This document shows positions 18,309 to 30,668 of a stretch of 64,000 bases of DNA, piece after piece; the first letter of the stretch is position 1, and every line of letters begins with the position of its first letter. The notes below the pieces were generated by a model that saw only the letters and a program-made list of their open reading frames with translations, did not search any database and had not been told where the DNA came from. The stretch is from positions 62,001-126,000 of the forward strand of contig NZ_JACORT010000008.1 in assembly GCF_014297465.1 (NCBI RefSeq), given 5' to 3'. The DNA is from Ramlibacter cellulosilyticus. GTDB lineage: Bacteria > Pseudomonadota > Gammaproteobacteria > Burkholderiales > Burkholderiaceae_C. The position numbers were made by a program, and so were the translations under genes.

Positions 18309-19442
18309 TCAGAGCTCTTCCACGCGGCGAGGGGGATACGAGTCCCAGGCCTGGCAACCCGGACATTGCCAGAAATGCTGCTTGGACTCGAAGCCGCAGG
18401 CCGCGCAGCGGTAACGGGTGAGGGGTTTGACGGCGTGCTCCAGGGCGCGTTGCACGTCGGGGTGGAACTGCTCGTGCTCCAGCTTCTCGCCGGCGATCCA
18501 CTTCGCCGCCGCCACGAGCGAGGGCTCGCGCTGCAGGTGCTGCACGTACCACTGGCGGGCGGCGTCCGGCTCGTCCTCCAGCGACGTGATGGCGTCCAGC
18601 ACGTCGAGCGAGTGGGTCTGCTCGTAGTTGGCGCGCAGCAGCGCCGCGACCTCGTCCCGGCGGCCACAGGCGATGGCCGCATCGGCCAGCGGTGCGGCGA
18701 GCAGCGGGATGGAGGTGGGCACCGTGCGAGCGGTTTCCGCCAGCAGGTCGTACGCGGCCTGCGCGTCGCCGGCGCGGCGGCGCAATGCGGCCAGGTCCAT
18801 GCGGGGGCGCGGCGAGCGCGGCGCGGCCTTGATGGCTTTTTCCAGCAGCTGTTCGGCCGCCTCGGGCGAGGCCTTGGTGGCCTGCTCGCACAGGTAGTGC
18901 GCCTGGCGGCCGGCGAACTGGCCGGGGCTGCCGGCGTCGAGCTTGCGGGCGATCTCGGAGGCCTGGGCCCAGTCGCGCGAACGCTCGTAGATGGCGAGCA
19001 GCGCCAGCAGGGCCTGTTCCTCGTAGGCGGTGCCTTCCAGCTTGCGCAGCGCCTCCTCGGCGCGATCGAGCAGGCCGGCCTTGAGGAAATCGAGCGCCAG
19101 GGCGTGCTGCGCGCGGTGCCGGTCGGCACGGGAGAGGTCGGCACGCGAGAGCAGGTGTTCGTGCACGCGCACCGCGCGCTCGTACTCGCCGCGGCGGCGG
19201 AACAGGTTGCCCAGCGCGAAGTGCAGCTCGGAGGTGTCCGGGTCGTTCTGCACCGCCTCGATGAAGGCGTCGATCGCCTGGTCCTGCTGCTCGTTCAGGA
19301 GGAAGTTGAGGCCGCGGAAGTAGGCCTTGGGCGCCAGCCGGTTCTCGATGCGCAGCTGCCGCAGGTCCAGCCGGGACGCCAGCCAGCCCAGGCCGAAGGC
19401 GATGGGCAGGCCCCAGAGCAGCCAGGTCAGGTCAAAGTCCAT
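18309..19442 (-). CDS. lapB: LPS assembly/biogenesis regulator LapB (YciM)
   Basis: A 377-residue inner-membrane-anchored TPR protein. The N-terminal helix ([18 protein letters not shown]) anchors it, followed by tandem TPR units from about residue 40. The C-terminus is a rubredoxin-type metal site with paired cysteines: [20 protein letters not shown]. In enterobacteria LapB helps FtsH degrade LpxC and so balances LPS with phospholipid. It overlaps lapA by 11 nt and leads directly into the heptose genes, a context that fits LPS homeostasis. Confidence 0.95.
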   Translation of the reverse strand: MDFDLTWLLWGLPIAFGLGWLASRLDLRQLRIENRLAPKAYFRGLNFLLNEQQDQAIDAFIEAVQNDPDTSELHFALGNLFRRRGEYERAVRVHEHLLSRADLSRADRHRAQHALALDFLKAGLLDRAEEALRKLEGTAYEEQALLALLAIYERSRDWAQASEIARKLDAGSPGQFAGRQAHYLCEQATKASPEAAEQLLEKAIKAAPRSPRPRMDLAALRRRAGDAQAAYDLLAETARTVPTSIPLLAAPLADAAIACGRRDEVAALLRANYEQTHSLDVLDAITSLEDEPDAARQWYVQHLQREPSLVAAAKWIAGEKLEHEQFHPDVQRALEHAVKPLTRYRCAACGFESKQHFWQCPGCQAWDSYPPRRVEEL

Positions 19443-19725
19443 GCGTCGGGGGCGTGCCCTGTCCGATCAGCGTGCTCGGCGCGGCCAGGGTGTCCTGGGC
19501 GGCCGGGTGGCGCGAGGCCTTGCGGTGCTTCCACCAGCGCGGGACCATGCCCAGCGCGCCGACCACCAGGCCGGCCGCGAACACGGCCAGCACCACCAGC
19601 ACCAGCGGCGCCGTCCAGGACGTGCCGAAGAAGAAGTGCACGGTGACGTCCTGCTGGTTGTTCAGCGCGAAGGCGAACAGGGTAAAAAAAATGGCTGCCT
19701 TGAGCAGCCATGCGAGATATTTCAT
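19432..19725 (-). CDS. lapA: LapA family inner-membrane protein
   Basis: A 97-residue protein with two transmembrane helices: WLLKAAIFFTLFAFALN and LVLVVLAVFAAGLVVGALGM. The conserved NNQQDVTVHFFFG turn between them is typical of the LapA (DUF1049) domain. The cytoplasmic tail is short and basic. It is co-translated with lapB (11-nt overlap) and lies 31 nt downstream of ihfB. Confidence 0.93.
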   Translation of the reverse strand: MKYLAWLLKAAIFFTLFAFALNNQQDVTVHFFFGTSWTAPLVLVVLAVFAAGLVVGALGMVPRWWKHRKASRHPAAQDTLAAPSTLIGQGTPPTHGL

Positions 19726-19756
19726 TGGGCTCCTCGGTCGCGAGGAATTGTACGGT

Positions 19757-20059
19757 TCAGCCCGCTTCGAGTTCCTTGGTCCGCTGGTCCACCGCTTCGC
19801 GCAGGGCCTTGCCCGGCTTGAAGTGCGGGACCCGCTTTTCCGGGATGTGCACGCTTTCGCCCGAACGGGGATTGCGGCCCATGCGGGGAGGGCGCCGGTT
19901 GATCGAGAAGCTGCCGAAGCCGCGGATCTCGATGCGGTGCCCGCGCACGAGCGCGTCGCTCATCGCGTCCAGGATGGTCTTGACGGCGTACTCCGCGTCG
20001 CGGTGCGTCAGCTGGCCGAAACGCGAGGCGAGTTCTTCGACGAGGTCGGAGCGGGTCAT
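19757..20059 (-). CDS. ihfB: Integration host factor subunit beta
   Basis: A 100-residue DNA-bending protein of the HU/IHF family. It has the dimerisation helices ([20 protein letters not shown]), the conserved [15 protein letters not shown] arm segment and [10 protein letters not shown] at the end. IHF-beta pairs with IHF-alpha to bend DNA in replication, recombination and sigma-54 transcription. It follows rpsA at a distance of 93 bp that is taken up by a TAGGG-type inverted repeat. Confidence 0.96.
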   Translation of the reverse strand: MTRSDLVEELASRFGQLTHRDAEYAVKTILDAMSDALVRGHRIEIRGFGSFSINRRPPRMGRNPRSGESVHIPEKRVPHFKPGKALREAVDQRTKELEAG

Positions 20060-20069
20060 TGGGTGCAGA

Positions 20070-20149
20070 GGGGTTAGGGTCTAGGGCTTAGGGACTAGGG
20101 AAACAGCCATGCCGCTCCCTAGCCCCTAGCCCCTAACCCCTAGTCCCTG
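20070..20149. repeat. TAGGG-type inverted repeat, family C copy 2
   Basis: The left arm (20070-20100) reads GGGGTTAGGGTCTAGGGC and onward; the right arm (20117-20149) is its complement, CCCTAGCCCCTAGCCCC and onward. They flank a loop containing AGCCATGCCG, which is also found in the copy at 4666. It fills the rpsA-ihfB gap. Confidence 0.8.
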
Positions 20150-20152
20150 GAC

Positions 20153-21841
20153 TTATTGCTTGTCAGCGTTGTCCAGCTTCGCACGCAGCAGCGCGCCCAG
20201 GCTGGTGGTGCCGGCCTGCTCGCGGGAGGACTGCTGCGACAGCTGGGCCATCGCGCCCTGCTCGTCGATCATGTCCTTCTGCTTGATGGACAGCTGGATG
20301 TTGCGGGTCTTGCGGTCGATGTTCACGACCACGGCCGTGACTTCGTCGCCTTCCTTCAGCACGTTGCGCGCGTCTTCCACGCGGTCGCGGCTGATTTCGG
20401 AGGCACGCAGGTAGCCCACGATGTCGTTGCCCAGGTCGATCTCGGCGCCCTTCGGGTCGACGGTCTTGACCTTGCCCGTCACCGCGGAGCCCTTGTCGTG
20501 CACCGAGGTGAAGGTGGCGAACGGGTCGCCATCGAGCTGCTTGATGCCCAGGGAGATGCGCTCGCGGTCGACGTCCACGCCCAGCACGATCGCCTCGACT
20601 TCCTGGCCCTTCTTGTAGTTGCGCACGGCCTGCTCGCCGGGCTCGTTCCAGGACAGGTCGGACAGGTGCACCAGGCCGTCGATGCCGGCAGCCAGGCCCA
20701 CGAACACGCCGAAGTCGGTGATCGACTTGATCGGGCCCTTGACGCGGTCGCCGCGCTTGGTGTTCTGCGCGAATTCCTGCCAGGGGTTGGCCTTGCACTG
20801 CTTCATGCCCAGGGAGATGCGGCGCTTGTCTTCGTCGATCTCGAGGACCATGACTTCCACTTCGTCACCCAGGGAGACGACCTTGGAGGGAGCCACGTTC
20901 TTGTTGGTCCAGTCCATTTCGGAGACGTGCACCAGGCCTTCGATGCCGGGCTCGAGCTCGACGAACGCGCCGTAGTCGGCGATGTTCGTGACCTTGCCGA
21001 ACATGCGGGTGCCCGGGGGGTAGCGGCGGGACACGCCCAGCCACGGGTCGTCGCCCATCTGCTTGAGACCCAGGGACACGCGGTTCTTCTCGGTGTCGAA
21101 CTTGAGGATCTTGGCGGTGATTTCCTGGCCGGCGGTGACCACTTCGCTCGGGTGGCGGACACGGCGCCAGGCCATGTCGGTGATGTGCAGCAGGCCGTCG
21201 ATGCCGCCGAGGTCCACGAACGCACCGTACTCGGTGATGTTCTTGACCACGCCGCGGACGATGGAGCCTTCCTTGAGGGTTTCCATCAGCTTGGCGCGCT
21301 CTTCGCCCATGGACGCTTCGACCACGGCGCGGCGCGACAGCACCACGTTGTTGCGCTTGCGGTCCAGCTTGATGACCTTGAACTCCATCGTCTTGTTTTC
21401 GAACGGAGACAGGTCCTTGATGGGACGGGTGTCGATCAGCGAACCGGGCAGGAAGGCGCGGATGCCGTTCACCAGCACGGTGAGGCCGCCCTTGACCTTG
21501 CCGGTCGTGGTGCCGGTGACGAATTCGCCGGACTCGAGCGCCTTCTCCAGGGACATCCAGGAGGCGAGGCGCTTGGCCTTGTCGCGCGACAGGATGGTGT
21601 CGCCGTAGCCGTTTTCGATGGCGTCGATGGCAACGGAGACGAAGTCCCCGGCTTGCACTTCGACTTCGCCCTGGTCGTTCTTGAATTCGTCGATCGGAAT
21701 GTAGGCTTCCGACTTCAGGCCGGCGTTGACCACGACGTGGTTGTGCTCCACGCGGACGACTTCGGCGGTGATGACTTCGCCGGCGCGCATTTCGGCGCGT
21801 TGCAGCGATTCCTCGAACAGGGCGGCAAAGGATTCAGACAT
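20153..21841 (-). CDS. rpsA: 30S ribosomal protein S1
   Basis: The 562-residue mRNA-binding ribosomal protein holds six S1 (OB-fold) repeats. Clear ones begin near [80 protein letters not shown] and [20 protein letters not shown]. It recruits mRNAs with structured or weak leaders to the 30S subunit. The length is normal for proteobacteria. It lies between cmk and ihfB as in most gamma- and betaproteobacteria. Confidence 0.98.
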   Translation of the reverse strand: MSESFAALFEESLQRAEMRAGEVITAEVVRVEHNHVVVNAGLKSEAYIPIDEFKNDQGEVEVQAGDFVSVAIDAIENGYGDTILSRDKAKRLASWMSLEKALESGEFVTGTTTGKVKGGLTVLVNGIRAFLPGSLIDTRPIKDLSPFENKTMEFKVIKLDRKRNNVVLSRRAVVEASMGEERAKLMETLKEGSIVRGVVKNITEYGAFVDLGGIDGLLHITDMAWRRVRHPSEVVTAGQEITAKILKFDTEKNRVSLGLKQMGDDPWLGVSRRYPPGTRMFGKVTNIADYGAFVELEPGIEGLVHVSEMDWTNKNVAPSKVVSLGDEVEVMVLEIDEDKRRISLGMKQCKANPWQEFAQNTKRGDRVKGPIKSITDFGVFVGLAAGIDGLVHLSDLSWNEPGEQAVRNYKKGQEVEAIVLGVDVDRERISLGIKQLDGDPFATFTSVHDKGSAVTGKVKTVDPKGAEIDLGNDIVGYLRASEISRDRVEDARNVLKEGDEVTAVVVNIDRKTRNIQLSIKQKDMIDEQGAMAQLSQQSSREQAGTTSLGALLRAKLDNADKQ

Positions 21842-21934
21842 TGGGTTTGCGGTCTTGGGAACCGCGGGGGTTAGGGTTGACGATCCCCGACACCGGTGCG
21901 CTGCTGCGCGGAGGGAGTGGCGGGGGCCTTCTTG

Positions 21935-21971
21935 CTACGCTGGGGTGCGCTGCGCGCAACCCAGCCTACGG
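21935..21971. repeat. Family B repeat, partial copy
   Basis: TACGCTGGGGTGCGCTGCGC followed by GCGCAACCCAGCCTACGGG matches the right half of the element at 16218. It lies in the gap between aroA-cmk and rpsA. Confidence 0.6.
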
Positions 21972-21979
21972 GCAGACGA

Positions 21980-24067
21980 TCATCCGGAGACGAAGGGCTG
22001 CTTCTCTTCCCACCAGCCGAGGACCTGTGCCACCGATTCTTCAACCGTCTGGCCCGAGTTATCGAGGAGGAGGGCGTCTTCGGCAGGCTTGAGGGGCGCG
22101 ACGGCGCGACCGGAGTCGCGGGCATCGCGGGCCTCGAGGTCCGCGCGAAGGTCGGCCAGTGTAGCCGAAATGCCTTTTGAAATCAATTGCTTATGGCGCC
22201 GGTCGGCGCGCTGGGCGGCGCTGGCCGTGAGGTAGACCTTCAGCGGGGCGTCCGGGAAGATCACCGTGCCCATGTCGCGGCCGTCCGCCACCAGGCCCGG
22301 CAGCTTGCGGAAGCCTTGCTGCAGGGCCACCAGCGCAGTGCGCACCGCCGGCAGGGCGGAGACCTTGGAGGCGTTCATGCCGGCGGTCTCGGTGCGGATC
22401 GCGTCCGTCACGTCCTCGCCAGCGAGGATCACCCGGCCGTCCGTGAAGACGATGGGCAGCGTCTCGGCCATCCGGGCGATGGTGTGTTCGTGGGCGACGT
22501 CCAGCTCCAGGCCCGCGCGCGTGGCCGCCAGGCCGGCAATGCGGTACAGGGCGCCCGAGTCGAGGTAGTGGTAGCCCAGGCGGCGGGCGACTTCGGAGGC
22601 CAGGGTGCCCTTGCCGGAGGCCGTGGGGCCGTCGACGCAGATCACCGGGATGTGCGGCGGGTCGGTCCAGGTCACGGAAAACAGGGTCTCGAAGTAGTCG
22701 GGGAAGGTCTTGCCGACGCACGTCGGGTCCAGGATGCGGACGTGCGCCCCGGCCGGGTTGAACGCGGCCAGCGAGAAGCACATCGCCATCCGGTGGTCGT
22801 CGTACGTGCGGATGGTGGCCGGGAACCAGTTGGAGTCGCCGGGCGGGGTGACCTTCAGGAAGTCCGCGCCTTCTTCCACCGTGGCGCCCAGCTTGCGCAG
22901 TTCCTGCGCCATGGCGGTCAGGCGGTCGGTTTCCTTGACGCGCCAGCTCGCGATGTTGCGCAAGGTGGTGGGGCGGTCCGCGTAGAGTGCCATCACCGCC
23001 AGGGTCATGGCGGCGTCGGGGATGTGGTTGCAGTCCAGCTCGATGCCCTTGAGCGGCCAGGCGCCGCGGCGCACCTCGATCCAGTTCGGCCCGCTGGCGA
23101 TCGCGGCGCCCATCTGGCGGGCGGCGTCGACGAAGCGGATGTCGCCCTGGATGGAGCTGGCGCCCACGCCTTCGATGCGCACGGGAGCGTCCACGCCGGC
23201 GATCGCGCCCAGGGCGACGAAGTAGCTGGCGGACGAGGCATCCGCCTCGACGTGGATCTCGCCCGGGGACTGGTAGCGGCTGCCAGCGGGGATCGTGAAG
23301 CGCTCCCAGCCATCGCGGCGCACGGCGATGCCGAAGCGCTGCAGCATGTTGAGCGTGATCTCGATGTAGGGCTTGGAGATCAGCTCGCCGACGACCTCGA
23401 TGACGATGTCCTTGGTCGCCACCAGCGGCAGGGCCATCAGCAGCGCCGTGAGGAACTGGCTGGAGACGTCGCCGCGGACGGGGATGGGCGCGTCGAGGTT
23501 CAGCGACTGCGCGGGGTGGATGCGCAGCGGCGGGTAGCCCGCGCTGCCCAGGTAGTCGATGCGGCAACCGAGCTGGCGCAGGGCGTCGACGAGGTCGCCG
23601 ATGGGTCGCTCGTGCATGCGGGCGACGCCGGAGACCTCGAAGTCGCCGCCGAGGAGGGCCAGCGCCGCGGTGAGGGGGCGCATGGCGGTGCCGGCGTTGC
23701 CGAGGAAGAGGCGCTTCGCGCCGGCGGTGGGGTTCGCTTCGCTCACCTCCCGGCCGCTCGCGGCCGCCACCCTACGAATACCATCGGTTTCGGTCCCTGT
23801 AGGGTGGTGGTGAGCGAAGCGAACCCCACCGAGCCCGCTCACCTCCAGCACGGCGCCACTATGCACCACGCTGCACCCCAACGCCCGCAACGCATCCAGC
23901 ATCACCCGCGTGTCATCCGAATCCAGCAAGTCATGAATGCGCGTCGTGCCTTCGCTCAGCGCTGCGAGCAGGAGAACGCGGTTCGAAATGCTCTTCGACC
24001 CCGGCAAGACGACCGTGCCGGCAGCTTCTTCGAGGGGAGGGAGGTCGAGGAATGCGGTGGCGAACAT
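21980..24067 (-). CDS. aroA: Bifunctional EPSP synthase (AroA) / cytidylate kinase (Cmk) with repeat-derived insertion
   Basis: The 695-residue fusion has two domains. Residues 1 to about 465 are 3-phosphoshikimate 1-carboxyvinyltransferase (shikimate pathway), with [29 protein letters not shown] and the conserved RVKETDRL. Residues about 470-695 are cytidylate kinase, with P-loop [13 protein letters not shown] and the DGRDMGT motif. The fusion is known in Burkholderiales. Odd feature: codons 80-114 (nt 23830-23726) are exactly a 105-bp family-A palindrome. It adds 35 residues (GGVRFAHH...SEANPT) between a peripheral strand ending VLEVSGL and the phosphoenolpyruvate/glyphosate loop LFLGNAGTA. 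The frame is preserved, so the enzyme is probably still made. It lies 28 nt downstream of tyrA. Confidence 0.95.
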   Translation of the reverse strand: MFATAFLDLPPLEEAAGTVVLPGSKSISNRVLLLAALSEGTTRIHDLLDSDDTRVMLDALRALGCSVVHSGAVLEVSGLGGVRFAHHHPTGTETDGIRRVAAASGREVSEANPTAGAKRLFLGNAGTAMRPLTAALALLGGDFEVSGVARMHERPIGDLVDALRQLGCRIDYLGSAGYPPLRIHPAQSLNLDAPIPVRGDVSSQFLTALLMALPLVATKDIVIEVVGELISKPYIEITLNMLQRFGIAVRRDGWERFTIPAGSRYQSPGEIHVEADASSASYFVALGAIAGVDAPVRIEGVGASSIQGDIRFVDAARQMGAAIASGPNWIEVRRGAWPLKGIELDCNHIPDAAMTLAVMALYADRPTTLRNIASWRVKETDRLTAMAQELRKLGATVEEGADFLKVTPPGDSNWFPATIRTYDDHRMAMCFSLAAFNPAGAHVRILDPTCVGKTFPDYFETLFSVTWTDPPHIPVICVDGPTASGKGTLASEVARRLGYHYLDSGALYRIAGLAATRAGLELDVAHEHTIARMAETLPIVFTDGRVILAGEDVTDAIRTETAGMNASKVSALPAVRTALVALQQGFRKLPGLVADGRDMGTVIFPDAPLKVYLTASAAQRADRRHKQLISKGISATLADLRADLEARDARDSGRAVAPLKPAEDALLLDNSGQTVEESVAQVLGWWEEKQPFVSG
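23726..23830. repeat. Family A palindromic repeat inside aroA-cmk (in frame)
   Basis: GGTGGGGTTCGCTTCGCTCA at 23726 pairs with GAGCGAAGCGAACCCCACC ending 23830. Inner arms are CCACCCTAC and GTAGGGTGG. The length of 105 bp is a multiple of three, there are no stop codons in the host frame, and both ends coincide with codon boundaries. Confidence 0.9.
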
Positions 24068-24095
24068 GCTGGCGGGCCCGGCGGGCCGGTCCCCC

Positions 24096-24977
24096 TTACT
24101 TCGCCTTCTGGCCCATGCGCCAGTGCGAGCGCACCAGGCTCGCCTCGGCGATCATCTCTTCCAGCTTCTCGCCGTTGCCTTCTTCCGCCATCTGCAGCAT
24201 GTTCATCATGCTGCGCTGGAAGATCTTGGCCTGCTCCACCAGCTCGAGCCGGTTGGCCAGCAGGATGTCGCGCCACATCTTCGGGTCGCTCGCCGCGATG
24301 CGGGTGAAGTCCTTGAAGCCCGGACCGCCGAGCCCCAGGATCTCCTTGCCGTTCTGCTGGTGGATGATCCCGTGCATCAGCGCGAAGGCGAGCAGGTGCG
24401 GCAGGTGGCTCACGGCGGCGAAGGCGGCGTCGTGCGTGTCCGGTGCCATCTGCTGCACGCGGCAGCCGAGGCCTTCCCAGAGGTCCTGCGCCTTCTTCAG
24501 GTGCCCCGGCTGGGTCTTGTCGATCGGGGTCAGGATCACCTGCTGGCCCGTGTACAGGTCCGGGTCGGCGTGCTCCACGCCGGAAACTTCCTTGCCCGCG
24601 ATCGGGTGCGCCGGCACGAAGGAGCCGACGTGGTCGCGCAGCACGCGCCGGGCGGCATCCACCACGTCGCGCTTGGTCGAGCCGACGTCCATCACCAGCA
24701 TGTTCGCGGTGACCAGGTGGCGGATCGCCTTGAAGGTGGACTCCGTCGCGGCCACGGGCACGGCGAGCAGCACGACGTCCGCGCCCGACACGGCCAGCAG
24801 CGCCGAGGGCGCCTCGACGTCGATCACGCCCATCTGGCGTGCGCGCTCGGTGGTGGAGGGCGACTTGCTGTAGCCCACCACGCGCTTGACGAGGCCGGCG
24901 CGCTTCATGGCCATGGCGAACGAGCCGCCCATCAGGCCGCACCCGATCAACCCCAGTTGTTCAAACATGGCCGCCAT
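24096..24977 (-). CDS. tyrA: Prephenate dehydrogenase
   Basis: The 293-residue NAD(P)-dependent enzyme converts prephenate to 4-hydroxyphenylpyruvate for tyrosine. The Rossmann loop is [20 protein letters not shown] at residues 8-27. The catalytic region includes [15 protein letters not shown] and [16 protein letters not shown], where the conserved histidine lies, and [14 protein letters not shown] follows. An in-frame ATG three codons later (24968) is an alternative start. It lies 12 nt downstream of pheA and 28 nt upstream of aroA-cmk in one aromatic operon. Confidence 0.95.
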   Translation of the reverse strand: MAAMFEQLGLIGCGLMGGSFAMAMKRAGLVKRVVGYSKSPSTTERARQMGVIDVEAPSALLAVSGADVVLLAVPVAATESTFKAIRHLVTANMLVMDVGSTKRDVVDAARRVLRDHVGSFVPAHPIAGKEVSGVEHADPDLYTGQQVILTPIDKTQPGHLKKAQDLWEGLGCRVQQMAPDTHDAAFAAVSHLPHLLAFALMHGIIHQQNGKEILGLGGPGFKDFTRIAASDPKMWRDILLANRLELVEQAKIFQRSMMNMLQMAEEGNGEKLEEMIAEASLVRSHWRMGQKAK

Positions 24978-24989
24978 CTTGTTCTTCGC

Positions 24990-26072
24990 TTATTCGCCCA
25001 ACGGATAGGTGCCCAGCACCTTGTAGAAAGCACACAGCCCCTGCAGGTCCTTCAGCGCCGCCGCCACGTTCGGCTGGGAAGGATGCCCTTGCAGGTCGAT
25101 GTAGAAGTAGTACTCCCACTGGCCCGAGCGTGCCGGGCGCGACTCGAACCGCGTCATCGACACCCCGTGCTGCTTCAGCGGGACGAGCAGATCATGCACC
25201 GCGCCGGGCTTGTTGGGAACCGAAACGATCAGGCTCACGCAATCCTTGCCGGAGGCCTCGGGCGCGGCCAGCGTCTGCGGCAGGCAGACCACGGCGAAGC
25301 GGGTGCGGTTGAAGGCGTCGTCCTGGATCGCGTGGGCCACCGTGTGCAGGCCGAACTCGGCCCCGGCCCGCTCGCCGGCGATGGCCGCCCAGGCGGGGTT
25401 GGTGGACGCCAGGCGGGCGCCTTCGGCGTTGCTGGAAACGGCGCGTCGCTCCACGTCCGGCAGGTGGTTGTTGAGCCAGCCATGGCACTGCGCCAGGGCC
25501 TGGGGATGGGCCAGCACCGCCTCGATCGCCGCCAGCGAGTTGTCCTTGCGCAGGAGGTTGTGGCGCACCAGCAGGCTGGTTTCGCCCACGATGTGCAGGG
25601 GCGAGCCGAGGAACAAGTCCAGCGAGCGGGCGACCACGCCTTCCGTGGAGTTCTCCACGGGCACGACGCCATATTCGGCCGTGCCGGCCGCCGTGGCGCG
25701 AAAGACCTCGTCGATGCTGACGCAGGGCACGCGCTCGATGCTGGAGCCGAAGAACTGCACCGCGGCCTGCTCGCTGAAGGTGCCGGCGGGGCCGAGGTAG
25801 GCCACGCGCTGCGGCGCCTCGAGGGCGCGGCAGGCGGACATGATCTCGCGCCAGATGTGGGCGAGGCTCTCGCCCTTGAGCGGGCCGGCGTTCGCGGCCT
25901 GCAGGCCGTTGATCACCTGCGCCTCGCGCTCGGGCCGGAACACCGGCGAGCCTTCGGCGCGCTTGAGCTCGCCCACCTCGTTGGCGAGGGCGGCACGCTG
26001 GTTGAGCAGGGCCAGGAGTTCGCGGTCGACCTGGTCGATGCCGGTGCGGAGTTCGAGGAGGGACTTGGGCAT
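24990..26072 (-). CDS. pheA: Chorismate mutase / prephenate dehydratase
   Basis: The 360-residue bifunctional P-protein makes phenylpyruvate from chorismate. The N-terminal chorismate mutase helical domain (LLELRTGIDQVDRELLALLN) covers residues 1-85. The prephenate dehydratase domain starts at RVAYLGPAGTFSEQAA and carries GVVPVENSTEGVV. The C-terminal ACT domain contains KDCVSLIVSVPNKPGAVHDL, then the SMTRFESRPAR phenylalanine-binding stretch. The ACT domain implies feedback inhibition by phenylalanine. In many relatives serC lies just upstream between gyrA and pheA; here that place holds only a family-A palindrome. Confidence 0.96.
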   Translation of the reverse strand: MPKSLLELRTGIDQVDRELLALLNQRAALANEVGELKRAEGSPVFRPEREAQVINGLQAANAGPLKGESLAHIWREIMSACRALEAPQRVAYLGPAGTFSEQAAVQFFGSSIERVPCVSIDEVFRATAAGTAEYGVVPVENSTEGVVARSLDLFLGSPLHIVGETSLLVRHNLLRKDNSLAAIEAVLAHPQALAQCHGWLNNHLPDVERRAVSSNAEGARLASTNPAWAAIAGERAGAEFGLHTVAHAIQDDAFNRTRFAVVCLPQTLAAPEASGKDCVSLIVSVPNKPGAVHDLLVPLKQHGVSMTRFESRPARSGQWEYYFYIDLQGHPSQPNVAAALKDLQGLCAFYKVLGTYPLGE

Positions 26073-26139
26073 GCGGAAGCGTGAACTATACCGGGAGGGG
26101 TGGGCGGAAGAGCGGTGGGGTGAGGCGGGAAAGGAGAGC

Positions 26140-26314
26140 GGTGGGGTTCGCTGGCGCTCACCTGCCCCGGCGGTCGCCGGGCCACCCTACAGGGAGCGGC
26201 CGTGGCGATTTCGGGCAAGACGATCGCGCGGCGATTCGAAATGAAACGATGGCGCCTCGGAGTTGTAGGGTGGCGCGGCGAAGCCGCGGACGGTGAGCGT
26301 CAGCGAACCCCACC
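26140..26314. repeat. Dispersed palindromic repeat, family A copy 4
   Basis: GGTGGGGTTCGCTGGCGCTC (26140) pairs with GAGCGTCAGCGAACCCCACC (ending 26314). Inner arms are GCCACCCTAC and GTAGGGTGGC around a longer, less symmetrical centre. It is nearly the whole gap between gyrA and pheA. Confidence 0.85.
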
Positions 26315-26328
26315 GCCCGCGCCAGCGG

Positions 26329-28947
<2,619 letters not shown>

Positions 28948-29064
28948 GGGCTACGGCTGGAGGCAGGAAACCGAAGATTTTACGTTTTCGCCGGGCTGTG
29001 GCCTCATGGCAACAAAGGGCCCCGAATTGGGCTTTCGTCCTACGAACTCCTTGCGGCAGAGTCG

Positions 29065-29092
29065 TTGATTGCGTAAGTCGCTATGGCACAAT
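29065..29092 (+). promoter_or_regulatory. Probable sigma-70 promoter of ompA
   Basis: TTGATT (29065-29070) and CACAAT (29087-29092) are separated by 16 bp. They lie 85 bp upstream of the ompA ATG, which itself has a strong AAGAGGAGA ribosome-binding site. Confidence 0.45.
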
Positions 29093-29177
29093 GACCCGAA
29101 CGTAACTGGTGAATAGGTCACGCAGGACGTAGTGTTGGCGCAGCGCAGCTGCGAATCTTTTCCCCAAGAGGAGAACC

Positions 29178-29867
29178 ATGAAGAAACTGAACAAAGTGGC
29201 GCTGCTGATTGCCACCGCTGCGCTGGCAACCACTGCCGGTGCGCAAGGCCGTGTGACCGCCGCAAACGGCGGCACGCAGGTCGACAACTGGCAAAACGGC
29301 ACGGGCGAATACGTCTGGCGCAACGGCACCAATGAACTGTGCTGGCGCGACGCCAACTGGACGCCCGCCACCGCCGCCGTCGGCTGCGACGGCGCCCTGG
29401 TGCGTGCTGCCGCTCCGGCCCCGGCTCCGGCCCCCCGCGCCGCCGTCCCGGCCCCGGCTCCCGCCCCGGCCGCCCGTCCGCCCGCGCCCGCGCCCCAGCC
29501 GCCCGCCGCGACCAAGGTGACGTACGCCGCCGACGCGTTCTTCGACTTCGACAAGGCCGTGCTGAAGCCGGAAGGCCGCGCGAAGCTGGATGACCTGGTC
29601 TCCAAGATCCAGGGCATCAACCTCGAAGTGATCATCGCCGTGGGCCACACCGACTCCGTCGGTACCGACACGTACAACCAGCGCCTGTCGGTGCGCCGCG
29701 CCGAAGCCGTGAAGGCCTACCTGGTCACCAAGGGCATCGAGAAGAACCGCGTGTACACCGAAGGCAAGGGCGAGAAGCAGCCCGTGGCCGACAACAAGAC
29801 CGCCGAAGGCCGCGCGAAGAACCGCCGCGTGGAAATCGAAGTGGTCGGCACGCGCGCCAACCGCTGA
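29178..29867 (+). CDS. ompA: OmpA family outer-membrane protein
   Basis: The 229-residue protein starts after an excellent ribosome-binding site (AAGAGGAGAACC). A signal peptide (residues 1-22, ending TTAGA) is followed by a short domain with two cysteines (ELCWRDANW and AVGCDG) that could form a disulphide. A Pro/Ala hinge follows at about residues 75-113, then the OmpA peptidoglycan-binding domain. That domain has FFDFDKAVLKPEGRAKLDDL and the NRRVEIEVVG end, which bind diaminopimelate. It lacks the eight-stranded barrel of E. coli OmpA, as is common in Burkholderiales. It is followed by a strong terminator. Confidence 0.93.
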   Translation: MKKLNKVALLIATAALATTAGAQGRVTAANGGTQVDNWQNGTGEYVWRNGTNELCWRDANWTPATAAVGCDGALVRAAAPAPAPAPRAAVPAPAPAPAARPPAPAPQPPAATKVTYAADAFFDFDKAVLKPEGRAKLDDLVSKIQGINLEVIIAVGHTDSVGTDTYNQRLSVRRAEAVKAYLVTKGIEKNRVYTEGKGEKQPVADNKTAEGRAKNRRVEIEVVGTRANR

Positions 29868-29890
29868 TACGGCAGCGAGAAAAGCTGCAC

Positions 29891-29917
29891 AAAGGGCCCG
29901 CGCTGCGGGCCCTTTTT
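29891..29917 (+). terminator. Rho-independent terminator of ompA
   Basis: An 11-bp perfect stem (AAAGGGCCCGC and GCGGGCCCTTT) with a GCT loop is followed by TTC, 24 bp past the ompA stop. Confidence 0.9.
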
Positions 29918-29960
29918 CATTTACTCACGAGCCAGCCGTTCCACAATCGCAGCCATTGCC

Positions 29961-30668
29961 ATGAACGAAACCCTGAACGCCGACCCCCTGGAACTGGCCA
30001 AGTTCTCGGAGCAGGCCCACCGCTGGTGGGACCCGGACAGCGAGTTCGGGCCGCTGCATGCCATCAACCCCCTGCGCCTGGCCTGGATCGACGGCCTGGC
30101 GGGCCTGAGCGGCAAGAAGGTGGTGGACATCGGCTGCGGCGGCGGCATCCTGGCGGACAGCATGGCCCGCAAGGGCGCCAACGTGCTGGGCATCGACCTC
30201 TCCACCAAGGCGCTGCGCGTGGCGCAGCTGCATGCGCTGGAGGCGGGCACGCCCAACGTCGAATACCGCGAGGTGAGCGCCGAGGCCCTGGCCGCGGAAC
30301 AGGCCGGCCAGTACGACGTGGTGACCTGCATGGAGATGCTGGAACACGTGCCGAGGCCGGAATCGGTGGTCGCCGCGGCGGCGACGCTGGTGAAGCCGGG
30401 CGGCTGGGTCTTCTTCTCCACGATCAACCGCAACCCCAAGGCCTTCCTCTTCGCCATCGTCGGCGCGGAGTACGTGCTGAACATGCTGCCGCGGGGCACG
30501 CACGAATACCTGAAATTCATCAAGCCGAGCGAGCTGGGGCGCTGGTGCCGCGACGCGCGGCTGGAGCTGCTGCAGACGCAGGGCATGGAATACAACCCGA
30601 TGACGCGCCGCTACTCGCTCAGTGGCGACACCAGCGTCAACTACCTGGCCGTGGCCCGGAAAACATGA
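29961..30668 (+). CDS. ubiG: Bifunctional ubiquinone O-methyltransferase UbiG
   Basis: The 235-residue class I SAM methyltransferase performs both O-methylations in ubiquinone synthesis. The SAM motif I is [16 protein letters not shown], and motif II/III regions include [20 protein letters not shown]. The N-terminus ([20 protein letters not shown]) and the [14 protein letters not shown] region are characteristic of UbiG. The stop overlaps the gph start (ATGA), so the two are coupled. Confidence 0.97.
   Translation: MNETLNADPLELAKFSEQAHRWWDPDSEFGPLHAINPLRLAWIDGLAGLSGKKVVDIGCGGGILADSMARKGANVLGIDLSTKALRVAQLHALEAGTPNVEYREVSAEALAAEQAGQYDVVTCMEMLEHVPRPESVVAAAATLVKPGGWVFFSTINRNPKAFLFAIVGAEYVLNMLPRGTHEYLKFIKPSELGRWCRDARLELLQTQGMEYNPMTRRYSLSGDTSVNYLAVARKT

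Noticed and set aside
17381-19144. Open frame continuing upstream of rfaD for 588 codons
   Set aside because: It is a shadow of rfaE1 and lapB in another frame; HldD proteins begin at [14 protein letters not shown].
29420-29515. Repetitive CCGGCTCCGGCC-like tract in ompA
   Set aside because: It simply encodes the Pro/Ala hinge common in OmpA-like proteins.
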